From contig OX439004.1 in the NCBI GenBank assembly GCA_949316495.1, forward strand, positions 33,300,904-33,364,903: a DNA stretch of 64,000 bases. The letters run 5' to 3'. Positions 13,691 to 36,462 of this stretch are shown here, piece after piece. The notes beneath the pieces are model-generated. The model was not told the origin of the DNA. It made no database searches and saw nothing but the letters and a program-made list of their open reading frames with translations. The position numbers and the translations under genes were made by a program. Numbering within the stretch: position 1 is the stretch's first letter; every line of letters starts with the position of its first letter. Origin of the DNA: Amphiduros pacificus (Eukaryota; Annelida; Polychaeta; Phyllodocida; Hesionidae).

Positions 13691-14610
13691 CCCTGACATT
13701 CAGATATTATATTAGTATGGAACCTATGTCCTTGTCACAAGCTTCTAATTTACATGAATAAGCAAAATGGCCATACTAAACCCAGACATCATGTGAAAAG
13801 CCTATCAAATTAAAGCTTAGTCTTTAGAAACTACTCGGAATGTAGCAAAATGGGCCTTTTATAAAGCATAAACTAAATATCCATTAAAACTGAAGTGCAC
13901 AAATGGAGCATATTAAATCTCCCATTTTGACACTCTGTTATCTGTATTGATTGATTTGCTAGCATTCTCTATCATATTAATGTGGAATGATTGATAGGGT
14001 CTCTGCGCCTTTCTGATGTAGGCAGACAGTGATTACTGAGAACCCTGTACCTGATGTAATAAACCCAGAAAATCAGGTTTTATGCTTACACTGGGACATC
14101 AATATGATTTGATGAAAGAAGGACTAGGATCATATCAAATTTAAATAAAACATAAATGCTGGCATCATCCAAGTGGATGCCAACCTCTGGGTGGATATTT
14201 GATTTTCAGTTATAGAAGACAACCAATTATCTCATAAATCAAAGTTTGAACCCTTCGTGGGTTAAACATAGGCTCGTCTTGTTTGCTGATAGATTTCTAC
14301 TCCAGCATTCCTCCAATGGACTCTTTTGCTTTGAACACAGTACGCTTTACGTGAAAAGAGAAGTCTGGCCCAATTCAAATATTTCATTTCAAGATGTTTG
14401 CTAAAGGAAATGGCACATCACGTTTAACACTGCTGCTGGCACGGATGTCAACATAGGAAACACTTTAATGTGGTACTGACAGAATGGAGACAAACAGCTG
14501 TGTGAGTGTGGCAAAGTTGCAATCCAATGATTTAGAAATGGGGTGAAGCAATGCACAATGAGTTCATTTTTTCTTAGAAACAGTCCATTCACAATGAAAA
14601 GCTGGGTTTC

Positions 14611-14611
<1 letters not shown>

Positions 14612-14647
<36 letters not shown>

Positions 14648-14651
14648 GTGG
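14612..14651. repeat. (TG)n microsatellite
   Basis: An alternating TG run interrupted once by TTTG, about 40 bases long. Confidence 0.95.
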
Positions 14652-16439
14652 AGATTTTTCACTATCAACATTATTTCATTCATATCTGGATGAGACCTAT
14701 TTGTAGCAGATATAGAATTTCCTCATAGAATTGTCTTGTCATGAGAACCCAAAGAATTGACCTCAGCCCTTATGACGAATTGTAATGCAAGAGCTAGTCC
14801 CAGCACTAGCTGCAATCAAGGTCACAATTAAAGGACAATCAGAGAGGAGTTGGTGTTGAGAAGTTTGAACTCTACTCAACTGTGGCCAATAGCCTGAAAA
14901 TAATAATGTAAGGGGTATATTGAATTCAATTCATTTCCATGAATTCTGTGGAGTTTAGCACTTGATTGTACAAGGTAAAATACTACAAGGCTGTATAAGA
15001 ATCTCCTGATGACTATGTATGCACTGTATGACCCATGGCTTGGATATTGTCCAAACCCTTCTGTCTGTGTACAATGGCACAGCTGTATTTCTATTGATCC
15101 CAATAGCATTTTGGGGTCAAACTATGACATAATATAGAACTACTCTGCTAAAGTTCAATGCAATATATTGATATTCAAAGTGCTAAAAACCTTTTAGAGT
15201 GTCTATAAGTATTGCCAGTGCTTATTCATTGTTTTTAAATGCAGATTACAAGAGATAGTGGTGGACATAGCAAGTTTTTTAATGATCATCACCTGAGCTA
15301 ATGAGACAGTCACTTCTGGTAAGCTTGTGTGAAACACTTTCTTTGTGAAAACAGGATGTGAGATTAATGTTACATTTCTATATAACTGGATGAAGGATTT
15401 TCCGGACAAAACCACCTGAGTATTAAATTGAGAAGAGTAGCTCCTACTGTTCCCTTGTTTCCTAAAAGAAAATGTTAAGCAATTTACTAATAATTTTGTC
15501 ACCTGCCTTTTTGAGTGCCAAAGCTATGGTAATGACTGACATCACTGTGCTGAGTATGACATAAAATAAAATGAAAACTGATGTTTTGCCTCTGATATTT
15601 TATTTGAGTGGGAGGGAGGTGCTTCCTCTAAGAAAATCAAAAGGGAATTAAATATACCAACCCATAAAAAAATAAGACAAGTTAAACCCTTTAAAGAAGA
15701 TTTAGCAAATACAGCAATATACTTTTCCTGCACCACTGATATCCTATCAAATATATTTGAAGTACTAAAGCCAAGTGCTTGTTAAATTGAATATTCCACA
15801 CTCTGTCATTTTACTAATTCAGTTTTTTTTCACTACAAATCCTATTTGATACATGGATATATAAATATAAGTCTTATATTTATACCATTTATGGTCCTGT
15901 AGCTGTATCTGTGTTTGCCTCTGATTGTGAATCAATACTTTATTCCCAAGATAACAAATAGGAATTGTCCTGTGGTGAGCTTTTACACTCCCTGAATGGA
16001 GTTTCTCTAATCCCAGTGAACATCATGATTGATGATTGCTTACATAACGAATGATACACATTATCATAATAGGGATATTTTTTTCAAATAAATTGCTATT
16101 TCCGAAGGTCACATTGTCATGAGTTATGACTTCAATATCCATAACTGGATGGGACAACCTTTATCATTTAATAGAAAGTCGAGTTGTAGAAATGACTACA
16201 ATTACAATTTGCCTTAGCTCAAACCATAATGCTCAATCTCATTCCACCAACCTTTATCTTATAAGCTTTGATTAAACCACCAATAGATAAACTCTGAACT
16301 AAGAATATGTATTTTAACTTTCTATAGCCTGTATTGAATTATTTACTCAACTGATACCTTTGAACACTTTTGAATCCTTTGTATATTTGTATTTGCGATG
16401 TGTGTATGTTGATTTGAGCCACTCTCTCATGTTTTATCA

Positions 16440-16780
16440 TGCAATTAATCCATAAAGAGTTACCTAATCCAGCAGTTGAACCGAAGGCGGCTCACATCCA
16501 TTATCAAGCTCCTGTCCTGTCACTGAGACGACCTTCACTTAATAGAATTGGCCTCGCATGGAATTCCCCCATTGAACTAATCAGAAATTAATCTACTTTC
16601 TTGTGCCGAAAAAAACCTATGATCTACAATCAAAGGAGACGGTAAAATGCGGCCGGCAACTAGTGCAGCACTAAATACGGCTTATTTTCACCTCTGGCTT
16701 GACAATGCCGGGCACGCACAGAGTGCTTCTCATGAAGAGAGACCATGCTTCATTGTTAACAATTTTTTTTAAACTAGACT
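16440..16780. promoter_or_regulatory. Candidate cis-regulatory element
   Basis: This patch is higher in complexity and CpG than its surroundings. It contains a strong TCF/LEF-type site (ATCAAAGG within TACAATCAAAGGAG near 16628), Otx/bicoid-type TAATCC and TAATCT cores, and a Sox-type CATTGTT near 16752. The motifs are short and expected by chance at some rate. The call rests on their clustering and on the compositional contrast. Confidence 0.25.
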
Positions 16781-17298
16781 TTCGCTGCTGAGGGTTAATC
16801 AATTATGGATAAAGCAGACTGGTAGCTTCTTCCTGGTGGAATTGTCTCTACCAAAGCTGGATTTGTTGGTCAGTGTTTACAGAGTGTGAACCAAAATGTT
16901 GAAAGAAACAGTTCATGCAGATCATATTGTAGTATCTGTTCAAACAGCATGACTCACATTGACTATTCAGTTATGGACATGAGTACATAGACATGTATAT
17001 AAAGGATTTTATTACTTGATTTATATGTACTTTTGAAATCAAAATTGATAACATATTATAGAGGCCATATAAAGATTGGAATCCATATATAGGTTCTGTA
17101 TTGATCTATGAGAGCTGTGATATGACCCCATCTGAGGAGTCAAATAGGACATTATTATCCATTCTACACTCTTGTGGAAATAGAAAGCAATTAATCCATT
17201 GATTTTCCTATCTTTATGTCTTTGTCTATTAGGTCTGGGCTTATCAACATTTTGTTAAATCTGAAAACAGTGGGAAAGACATTTGACATTTTAAAAAG

Positions 17299-17456
17299 GC
17301 CACGGGCCGTGGCACAGTTGCTTAGAGCGCCAGCTTATTAGCACCAGTTCCTCTGTGGTGATCCAAAGGTCGTGGGTTCGAACCCCGGCCGTGTCAAGAT
17401 TGAACTTATGATACAATTTCCCATATGAGCTGAGGCCCGTGCCTAAAGGGTTAACA
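17299..17456 (+). mobile_element. tRNA-derived SINE, head-only copy (first of a dimer)
   Basis: This is the head of a tRNA-derived SINE. It has the A box TGGCACAGTTG, the B box GGTTCGAACCCC and then TCAAGATTGAACTTATGATA up to AAAGGGTTAACA. It stops where the next full copy begins and lacks the 3' core and A-rich tail. It is about 95 per cent identical to the head of the next copy. Confidence 0.85.
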
Positions 17457-17790
17457 GCCATGGGCCGTGGCACAGTTGGTTAGAGCGCCAGCTTATTAGC
17501 ACCAGTTCCTCTGTGGTGATCCAAAGGTCGTGAGTTCGAACCCCGGCCGTGCCAAGATTGAACTCATGATACAATTCCCCATATGAGCTGAGGCCCGTGC
17601 CCAAAGGGTTAACCCATTGTCCTTATAAATCTGTGACCGGGTGGGTTGTCATGTCAAGGACCTGCGATATGACAATTCAGTGAGGCAGCACTATATCTGC
17701 TACAAGTAGGTCTGATCACGAAATGACTGAAATAATGTTGAAAGTGATGTAAAACAACAAAGAAACAAACAAATAAAACACACATTAAAA
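17457..17790 (+). mobile_element. tRNA-derived SINE, full-length copy (second of a dimer)
   Basis: The same head as the preceding copy (A box TGGCACAGTTGG, B box GTTCGAACCCC), followed by a core (CTGTGACCGGGTGGGTTGTC, TGACAATTCAGTGAGGCAGC) and an A-rich tail of the AAACAACAAAGAAAC type. The copy near 34.8 kb shares head, core and tail, which defines the family. Possible imperfect target duplication ACATTTTAAAA/ACATTAAAA flanks the dimer. Confidence 0.9.
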
Positions 17791-18879
17791 TCCAATCTGA
17801 AATTGAGGCCCTAAATGATAATGAAAAATACTCTCTACATTTAAAAGGGAAATTTTACCTTCATTAACTTAAAATATTGAACCATCTTAGTGTCACAGAT
17901 CTGAGTAAGTCAAAGGGATATAATTTTTAAAATAACTAACACTCATCCTTCACAGCTTGATTAATGTGAACTCAATTGACAGATCTGGATTTTTTAAACT
18001 TGGAGATCCAGGTTTGGATGTCACTCATTCTTATCATCTCCTTGAAATTATCTTTATTCTAAGGACTTTTTATTTCTTCATCTTCACAAGTATGGTTGGA
18101 ATGTATGTTGACACATCCATTCTAAATTCCTTATATTAGAAAAAAATAGTTCAACCAAATTGAAAAATATCAAATAATAATGAAAGCATATGAGCTATGA
18201 GCATTTAATGAAAGTTATACTGCCGTAGACAAAACTATTGCAAGGGCAGAACATGTTATTAACCAAGAAAAGGCCAGGCCATATTTTCAGGAAGCAGTAT
18301 ATATGAGGCACTGCATGGGGAGCATGCTATTCACCCAGGAAGAAGGCAAGGTCATATTATTGTCACTTTACTTTCACCCACATCAGCAGCATGTAACAAT
18401 GACCGAATCCTGGCAAATCTAGCAGCACATTTGATAATCCCTTAATGTGTGCCATAATCCTCAAACTGCTGTCGAAGCATATCTACATCTGCTTGTCACC
18501 TTGATTTCCTCACCTTATCCATTTCCATAAAGACATCATCACACTTGACTTCCATGCCATTAACTTTGAAAAACAAGAAATATTGCGTTCATTCCATTTC
18601 TCTCACAGAATCTATGTGGTTGAGTTTTCATTATGCATGAATATCATAATGCAATGCTTTTTAATTATGGTTTGACATCAAATACAACATTCAAGCTTAA
18701 TTTGGTCATGTTATCATGTCAAAACGTGATCTGAGCACTATTTGTGGCAGCAGGATTACAACACATCATGAGGCATATGACACATCACAGGAAATATTCA
18801 AAGTGGTGCTGAATCTGGACAATCTCAGGTTGCTCATTTAAACACAGGCACACACTGAAGCAGAGGCAGTGAGACCTTA
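17791..18879. other. No gene seen
   Basis: AT-rich non-coding sequence. A 60-aa open frame at 17957-18139 has no support. Confidence 0.5.
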
Positions 18880-19368
18880 CCAAACATGTCATGACATCAC
18901 ACATGCTGACAGAGGCAGCCAGACCTTACCACACATCAGTCATGACATCACACATGCTGACAGAGGCAGCCAGACCTTACCACACATCAGTCATGACATC
19001 ACATGCTGACAGAGGCAGCCAGACCTTACCACACATCAGTCATGACATCACACATGCTGACAGAGGCAGCCAGACCTTACCACACATCAGTCATGACATC
19101 ACATGCTGACAGAGGCAGCCAGACCTTACCACACATCAGTTATGACATCACACATGCTGACAGAGGCAGCCAGACTTTATCACACGTAAGTCATGACATC
19201 ACATGCTGACAGAGGCAGCCAGACCTTACCACACATAAGTCATGACATCACACATGCTGACAGAGGCAGCCAGACCTTACCACACATAAGTCATGACATC
19301 ACACATGCTGACAGAGGCAGCCAGACCTTACCACACATCAGTCATGACATCACACATGCTGACAGAGT
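18880..19368. repeat. 49-51-bp minisatellite, about 10 copies
   Basis: The unit contains ACATGCTGACAGAGGCAGCC and AGACCTTACCACACATCAGT followed by CATGACATCAC. Copies are 51 bp when CACACATG is present and 49 bp when it is CACATG. Because the two lengths are mixed, reading frames through the array switch and produce meaningless repeat open frames. Confidence 0.95.
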
Positions 19369-29554
<10,186 letters not shown>

Positions 29555-29725
29555 ATAAATTCATATATGGCTCTTTTGAGTCATGTATGGCTCTAATGAA
29601 TCATACATGGCTCGACTGAGCTGTGTGGCTTTATTGAGCCATGTATGGCTTTATTGAGTCATACCTGGCTTTGAAGAGTCATGTGTGGCTCTATTGAGTC
29701 ATGTGTGGTTTCCTTCAATTATGCG
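29555..29725. repeat. About 20-bp degenerate tandem repeat
   Basis: Roughly eight diverged units of the type GAGTCATGTATGGCTCTATT follow each other. Variants include GAATCATACATGGCTCGACT and GAGCCATGTATGGCTTTATT. Confidence 0.8.
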
Positions 29726-32038
29726 TGACTCCATTCTATCATGTTTGGGTGTTGCACAATGCATCCATGCATTGACCTCCCCTGAAGGACTTTGGTCATT
29801 CTTATATGCACGACTAAATAGATGTTAGGAAATTACGGTCAAATGTGAATACAAAGACCATAGCCTTGCTTGATTTAATGCTGATGTTCTGTAGACTGTG
29901 ATCTTGTGGTTTAGCATTGGCTAGATCGGGTGTGAAATCAAGAGGGGCTTAAGACACTGCCCTATTGACGAGCCCAACCTCATTAAGGCCAGGTCACTTG
30001 AGTGCACTGCCTAGGCCTGGGACCAAAGATAAAATAAATGGAGTTCAAAACGTGGGTTTTATATTGAGACAAAATAGCTGGACAGGATGACAAAAATACG
30101 TATTTAATGGCTACTTTTTCCCTGGTGACAAGTCTGCAGACAAAAGTAAAAATAAACTGCTTCAGACCATCAATAAATAGCAAGATATGGAGGCTGTATA
30201 ATTAACAACAGTGGGGATGTCAAGGGAAGGAGTCAGTTATAAATGGAACAAATTATTACCTGCAATATATCTCTCAAAGATATCTTGTGACATTTATAAT
30301 AAAGCGCACCATAATCACCTATTTGATAGGACTGATGGACTTGTTTTTCAACTATATATATATATAAGTAGGGTAATGAGAGATCACGAAATGACCTGAC
30401 ACTGCAGAACATGGGCAAGGCCAGGTCCTCAGTCACCTCATGACCTTGCATGGCTTCAAAATATCATTGGATATTTGTTATCACATGGCATGATGTAATG
30501 TATTGCATATTTTATTTGTAAAAGAGTAAGAGGCAGAAATATGTTCCCAGTGCAATAATGATGCTTTTATTCAAATTAAATTGCTAACGAATCATTATTA
30601 AATGACGATGTTCATTTTTTTTAGCCCACAGTGCCTCTTTGAATATTTGATAGGTTCAATTAAGCATCCATTTTCCAATACTTAATGTGTATGTCATGTT
30701 AACAGAGAATTATTCTACATTCAAAAGCTTAATCAGAGGCACTATATGATACATATAACACTGAGGAATGTAGCCAAACTGTGCAGTTCTCACACTCATA
30801 TTATACACTGTGGGGGATGCTCACTGCAGTAACATTCGTGGCCAACTAATCATACATCATATATATTCAAACTGCGATGACAATGTCATTTTTACATGAA
30901 GCATATCAGCTTTAATTGGCAGATAAAAGCAGATACACTGTCCAAGTATACCTATAATTGTGCAATTAAGTCTGCTAATGTGCTGTCCACCAACTCAGGC
31001 AGAGGTCATAAAGTCAAATTAGGCTGCCAACACTTTCAACTCATATGTAATACAGGAATTTAATTGTTTGTTTATACAACATTATAGCACTCCCAATGAC
31101 ACACAATAGAAAGTTATATCAAACATCCCGGGATCATATGTGTTGTTAAAATATATAGATTTTGCATATTTAAAGTTGTGAAATAATTTGAGCTCCTGTG
31201 ATACCATAACTAGTAGAAATGGCTTTATTGATTTTAGTATTGGTCCAATTTGAAACTAGCATGTCAGACACAATCATGTTCTGTTCACTTTTTCTCAGTT
31301 TCTATTCAGTCTTTATCACACATGCTTATCAATATGGTTTTGTATTAACACAACTATTTTGCCATCTCTCAACTGTAATTAGTCACTTGTGGGTTGTATC
31401 AGGAGTCTGAATATGGTTTAAAATGTTGCTTACCATTGACCTGTTATGATCAGTGAAATGATGAAAAAGAAATGATAATGACCTCAAGCTCTGCTGGATC
31501 TGACCTAATGACGGTTGCCTTTGGCAACATGTTGAATTCAAATTTCAAACCATGTTATACAGCAATGCTAAGGCTGTGAGTGACAGGCTAAACATCTGGT
31601 CATGCTTATTGGGAATCAAAGAAATATTTAGGTTAAACTGGTAGCAATTTGATAAGAGGATGTATGAAATTCATTTCATTTATTTCCTCATTCCAAATTC
31701 CCTAAAACTCAATAACAAAATTTCCTAATAAGATAGGGCATAACAATTGTCACATGAGACACTATAGTTGCAGACACTCAAGCTTACATTGATGTAATCA
31801 CTTCCGAGAATTATTCATTATCCGTGCTTCCCCCTGTTCCTTGCAGGCATCGCTCTCTGCAAACATGTTAACAGGCAGACCAGTGAACAACACCAATCAT
31901 TTCTGGGTTTTTTAATATCCTAATCTCAGTTTCTGCTCACAAGATTAGCCAAATCAATGTGAAGGAAATGAAAGAAACATTATGGGTGGCCAAATACATT
32001 TAAGATTATGTGATTATTTGTGATATTCTCACATCACC
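29726..32038. other. No gene seen
   Basis: AT-rich non-coding sequence with a short TA run near 30353-30365. No exon-like structure recognised. Confidence 0.45.
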
Positions 32039-32386
32039 TTGAATGATTACCAGAGTTCTAGAGGTAGATTTAGATAACAAATGATTACCAGAGTGTGAGA
32101 GGTAGATTTAGATAACAAATGATTACCAGAGTGTGAGAGGTAGATTTAGATAACAAATTATTGCAAGAGTGTGAGAGGTAGATTTAGACAACAAATGATT
32201 ACCAGAGTGTGAGAGGTAGATTTAGACAACAAATGATTACCAGAGTGTGAGAGGTAGATTTAGATATCAAATGATTACCAGAGTGTGAGAGGTAGATTTA
32301 GATAACAAATGATTACTGGAGTGTGAGAGGTAGATTTAGATAACAAATGATTACTGGAGTGTGAGAGGTAGACTTAGATAGCACTC
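32039..32386. repeat. 38-bp minisatellite, about 9 copies
   Basis: The unit is ATGATTACCAGAGTGTGAG followed by AGGTAGATTTAGATAACAA, with period 38 (32043 and 32081). The last two copies share ATTACTGGAG in place of ATTACCAGAG, marking a local duplication at the 3' end of the array. Confidence 0.95.
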
Positions 32387-33305
32387 TGCTTTCTGTGGTC
32401 ACCATCTTCAGCAGAGTGCTACCACATTGATCTTATGACTTCACTGCCTAAAGGAGTGCAATGCTTACAATTGTGTTGCCATAACAATCCTAATATGTTT
32501 TTGAGTCTGTAGAACCTTTCAGCCAAGAGCAAATGGTTGTTATAAAGAACTGCCATGTCCACTTTGATTTTTTGGATCGAACACCAGACCTCCAAACACC
32601 AGAAGCATGGCCAATGTTTGGGCTAATAGTCACTATAACAATACCAAGATTATACATGTGTAGACCCACTCCTAGGAGATCTCAGGATCATTGGATGCTA
32701 CAGGAGTTGCTACAGATATGTTTAATCCCAATCGTAGACCAGGATATATGGTTGCTAAATAATCCTTGATCATACTTCATGCACTTCAAAGAGCATCTCA
32801 ATAGAGGAAAATTTAAGTACATATATTTCCCTACATTTCATACAAGAACTTATCTGATGGTACTTTTATTGATCTCTGTGTTTTATTACTGTGATAATAT
32901 CCCAATAAGTGCTTTTATATTTTTATATTTTATCTTATATAAAAAGGTGTGAATTCATATATATTCATATAGATATGACAAGACAGTCTATTGATATACT
33001 GTAATCAATGTCAAATTATAAAAGCCCTGTCAACAGGTAAAAAGGTAATTTGATGAAAAAAAATTTCTGCTCCAACTAAATAATATGTGGACATTTATCT
33101 ACATTTATATATGATTTGCTCATTTTGTAGGGACTGACATCATCCTGTGCAGATTCCCATTTCTGGGAGAAGAAACTAATTACTTCCTCCATATAGATGA
33201 GTTCATTTGTAGCCACAAATTATTGAAATTTGGTAGACATGATCATTGTGAAAAACATGAACTCCATTGATTATAGTAATGTATATCACGCCATCTGGTA
33301 TACAT
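32387..33305. other. No gene seen
   Basis: Non-coding. At about 32570-32700 a minus-strand GGTGTTCGATCC resembles a tRNA B box and may be a decayed SINE head, but no tail or target duplication is seen. Confidence 0.4.
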
Positions 33306-33340
33306 ATATGTAATATATATATATATGCATATATATGTAT

Positions 33341-33405
<65 letters not shown>

Positions 33406-33419
33406 TATATATATATAAA
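33306..33419. repeat. (TATACA)n/(TA)n microsatellite
   Basis: A TATACA-type hexamer array at about 33340-33402 is flanked by TA runs. It yields spurious Tyr-Ile/Cys-Ile and Tyr-Met open frames on both strands. Confidence 0.96.
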
Positions 33420-34529
33420 ATAGTACATGATCTTGTTTCTGTTCCAAAATGTATATCATTTTAACTGTTATCACATTAATCACGTGTAATTTTCCATTAC
33501 AGTGCCCACAAATCCCCATCCAGAAGTTCAAAGTAACTTATCCCATAAAGCTATTATAATATTTACATACGGACTGACTATAAACTGGAAATATATAAGA
33601 TTGTTGAATATAAAACAAACACTATGTTAGGTTTAATAATAAGCTAGAACAATACCTTGCTACCTGCACTAAGTTCCAATCAATTTCTATGCACAATGTT
33701 ATGGTTATCCATTAAACAATCCTACAAAGACCAAACCATGGTGCACTTATAATCCCATGTATCCGGTGATCTCAGATCAGCTGTTCTCTGCTCTCCTATC
33801 TGTGCATGTACTTCACTTTTGGCAAGCTGGCCTCCTGTAGTTGTTGTTTTCTAGTATGTATGTATATCAATATCCCTATTTATCACCTGCTGTAGGTATT
33901 GAACAGCATAGTCACATGCGAGTGTGCCAGCGGACTGTCCTATATTGTTATAAGTATTGAACCAATATAATGTAATTTGTGGCCAGGTTGCAGTTTGCTG
34001 GAGCTGGTGGGTGCGCGACCTTCACAATGCCGCACCGCCTCTGTCTCTCCAGCCTCGACTCTTCCCTTACTTTCTTTGCCGCTCTAATTTTTCTAAGCCC
34101 ATTCAGGAATCAACACTAAGTGCTTTATGTTGCGTTCATAAAAACTTAAGCTTTGACAGACACAAGTCCAAAAGTTATCATGTTAAGCAAACATGTACAT
34201 ACGTATGTTGGTTTGGATTATATCTGTAGACTGTAGGTATGTTATATGGCCATTATAGCCGCACATCTGCCTGTCAACCAGTGCTATTACTTGAATGGCT
34301 AGCAAAGATCACACTGGCTTATCTTTATTACTCATAAGTCACTGATACTCAGCTTCATCTTGTAGACTAGCCACATTTTTCGTAGACTATATTGTCACAA
34401 TACTCTAATCTCTGGCAAATATATAACATCTCATAAAAAGTAACATTTTCAGGTCATTCTAATATGAATGTAAATAAATACTTTTGTACTATATTTTTCA
34501 CACTGCAGAGACAATTTGTCACTTTCATT
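33420..34529. other. No gene seen
   Basis: Non-coding. The open frame at 33957-34229 lies in a slightly GC-richer patch (33990-34100) but has no domain or splice evidence. Confidence 0.4.
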
Positions 34530-35265
34530 TATGATCAATTCCATTTTTATCACTATTATAAATAACATATTTGTTATCACTGATATCATTTTTATCAGTG
34601 TTGTCAGTATTATCACTAAATAAGATGTATCTTTTATCGCTAGTGACAGTGACATCATAGCTATCAAAGATTCCAATAGCACCATCATTATTAAAGATAT
34701 CATTGTCATCAACTGCATTATTACATATACAAAGGGCATCATTGTTATCACAGATTCCTGGCCACAGACCGTGGGGCAGTTGGGGCAGTTGGGGCAGTTG
34801 GGGCAGTTGGCTAGAGCACAGGCTTATTAGCACCAGTTCTTCTGTGGTGATCCAAAGGTCGTGCATTCAATTCCTGGCCATGTCAAGATGGAATTTATGT
34901 TACAATTTCTCTTATGAGCTAAGCCCCATGCCCAAAATTTAAAGGTTACCCTGTTGCCCCTCTAAATCTGTGACCGGGTGGATTGTCATGTCAAGGACCT
35001 GCAACATGACAATTCAGTGAGGCAACACTATATCTGCTGAAAGTTGACCTCATCATAAAATGACTTAAACTATGTTAAAAGTGATGTAAAACTACAAACA
35101 AACCAACCAAAAATCACAGATTTGATCATCAATATGCCGCATCACAGTTATCAATGGTATCATAATTATTATTGATGGTTTTATCACATATTCTAATGGC
35201 ATCACTGTAACCACAAATTCCAATGGCATCATTACTATCAATGGCATCAATGTCATTACATCTGT
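34530..35265. repeat. Degenerate ATC-rich minisatellite split by a SINE
   Basis: On both sides of the SINE at 34757-35112 there are diverged units of the type GGCATCATTGTTATCACAGA and TTCCAATGGCATCATTACTA, spaced about 25-30 bases. The SINE copied ATCACAGATT from this array as its target duplication. Confidence 0.7.
34757..35112 (+). mobile_element. tRNA-derived SINE with 10-bp target duplication
   Basis: The same family as the dimer near 17.3 kb: TTATTAGCACCAGTTCTTCT, GATCCAAAGGTCGTG, a diverged B box (ATTCAATTCC), core CTGTGACCGGGTGG and tail AAACTACAAACAAACC. ATCACAGATT flanks it at 34747-34756 and 35113-35122. The A-box region is expanded into four GGGGCAGTT units of 9 bp, so the internal promoter is probably impaired. 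Confidence 0.93.
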
Positions 35266-36356
35266 ACATATCTGGAGTACAATTTTGAATGACATTATAA
35301 TTTCTCTACTCACTTTAAGATATTTTTTCTCACAATTCATCATAAGGTTTAAATTAAAGATGTGGTTTGAAAAAGGAGTCACTGATGTTTTTTAAACTAT
35401 TTCCCCCCAAAGACATACATTGTCCAATAAGCTTATGCCCTACTTCATATTTTCCCCATGATATATAATGGGCTCAATATTTTCTTTTATATATTGTGTT
35501 ACCCAATCTGGTCATGAAACATTTCTTATCCAAAATTGATCTTGGCATGCCATCATCATTTCACAGATCTTCAAATCAAACTGCGGCATTGTATTTTTGT
35601 AAACGCCAGCCTGAGGAAAAGTACACATTGCCTTCACAAGGTAAATCCCAAACTGGGTGAATTCAGAAAGCAAACAGTAGCTTTATCAAATAAACTGTGA
35701 CTTAATGTTTTGTCAGGCAAAATGACAGCTTTGGCAGATTTGCAATATCATCTGCAAACAAATCTCATAAATACGTCAAGTCTATTTCTCAGAAACTGGT
35801 TCCAAGTCTTCTATAATGAGGATGAAAGGGGGTTTCTGAGATGTGAGAATTACTATGTGGAAGCTTGAACTGTTTAATACTGAAAATGTAAACTTCTAAT
35901 ATTACTTCCAAATTGGGAAAAATATTTTCTCATTAGCATGATTAGATCTCGTTGAGTCGAGTCTACAAGACACCTTCTTTGCACAACCACATCCTATCCA
36001 CCATCTAATGAACCTAATGGAAAGGCACGGCAAACCTTGTGGCAACATGACAAATCTTACAGCATCACTGAAGAGAGAATGAAGAGGGGATAAAAGTACA
36101 TTTCTGAAATATGAAATTAATGATGAAATGCAGAAAGGCTATGATAGTTCACTGTAATAACTACTGAAATATCAACTTTCAATAAAGCACCAGCTGTGTT
36201 AAATGTAAAGAATCAATACAAATCCAATGTTAAAAGGTTTACTTCTTTTACTAAAAGAATTGCTTTGTTTCAAATGTTATTTAATAGGCATTTCACTTCA
36301 TGCAGGAACACATTTGAAATACAATATCTCAATAGTGTTTAAATTATATTATTTCA
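35266..36356. other. No gene seen
   Basis: AT-rich non-coding sequence without recognised exons or repeats. Confidence 0.5.
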
Positions 36357-36462
36357 CAAAACTCGCCATGCACTCGGCCTCGCCATGCACTCGGCCTCGC
36401 CATGCACTCAGCCTCGCCATGCACTCGGCCTCGCCATGCACTCGGCCTCGCCATGCACTTGG
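36357..36462. repeat. 17-bp minisatellite, 6 copies
   Basis: The unit is GCCATGCACTCGGCCTC, period 17, nearly perfect (one copy has TCAGCC). It is GC-rich and CpG-containing in an AT-rich setting, and open in several frames on both strands because the period is not a multiple of three. Confidence 0.95.

Larger units (their letters stand above)
13691..17298. other. No gene seen; simple repeat and regulatory-looking patch
   Basis: Non-coding. It contains a (TG)n tract at 14614-14650 and a high-complexity patch at about 16440-16780, described separately. Short open frames at 14401-14592, 14876-15109, 15203-15502 and 15542-15736 lack features of real proteins. Confidence 0.5.

Noticed and set aside
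17310-17395. A functional tRNA gene
   Set aside because: A and B boxes are present, but the anticodon region does not fold and the sequence continues into a SINE core shared with other copies.
32560-32700. A third SINE with a minus-strand B box
   Set aside because: Only one short B-box-like word; no A box at the right distance, tail or target duplication.
33243-33531. Tyr-Ile/Cys-Ile/Tyr-Met repeat peptides on both strands
   Set aside because: Produced by a TATACA/TA microsatellite.
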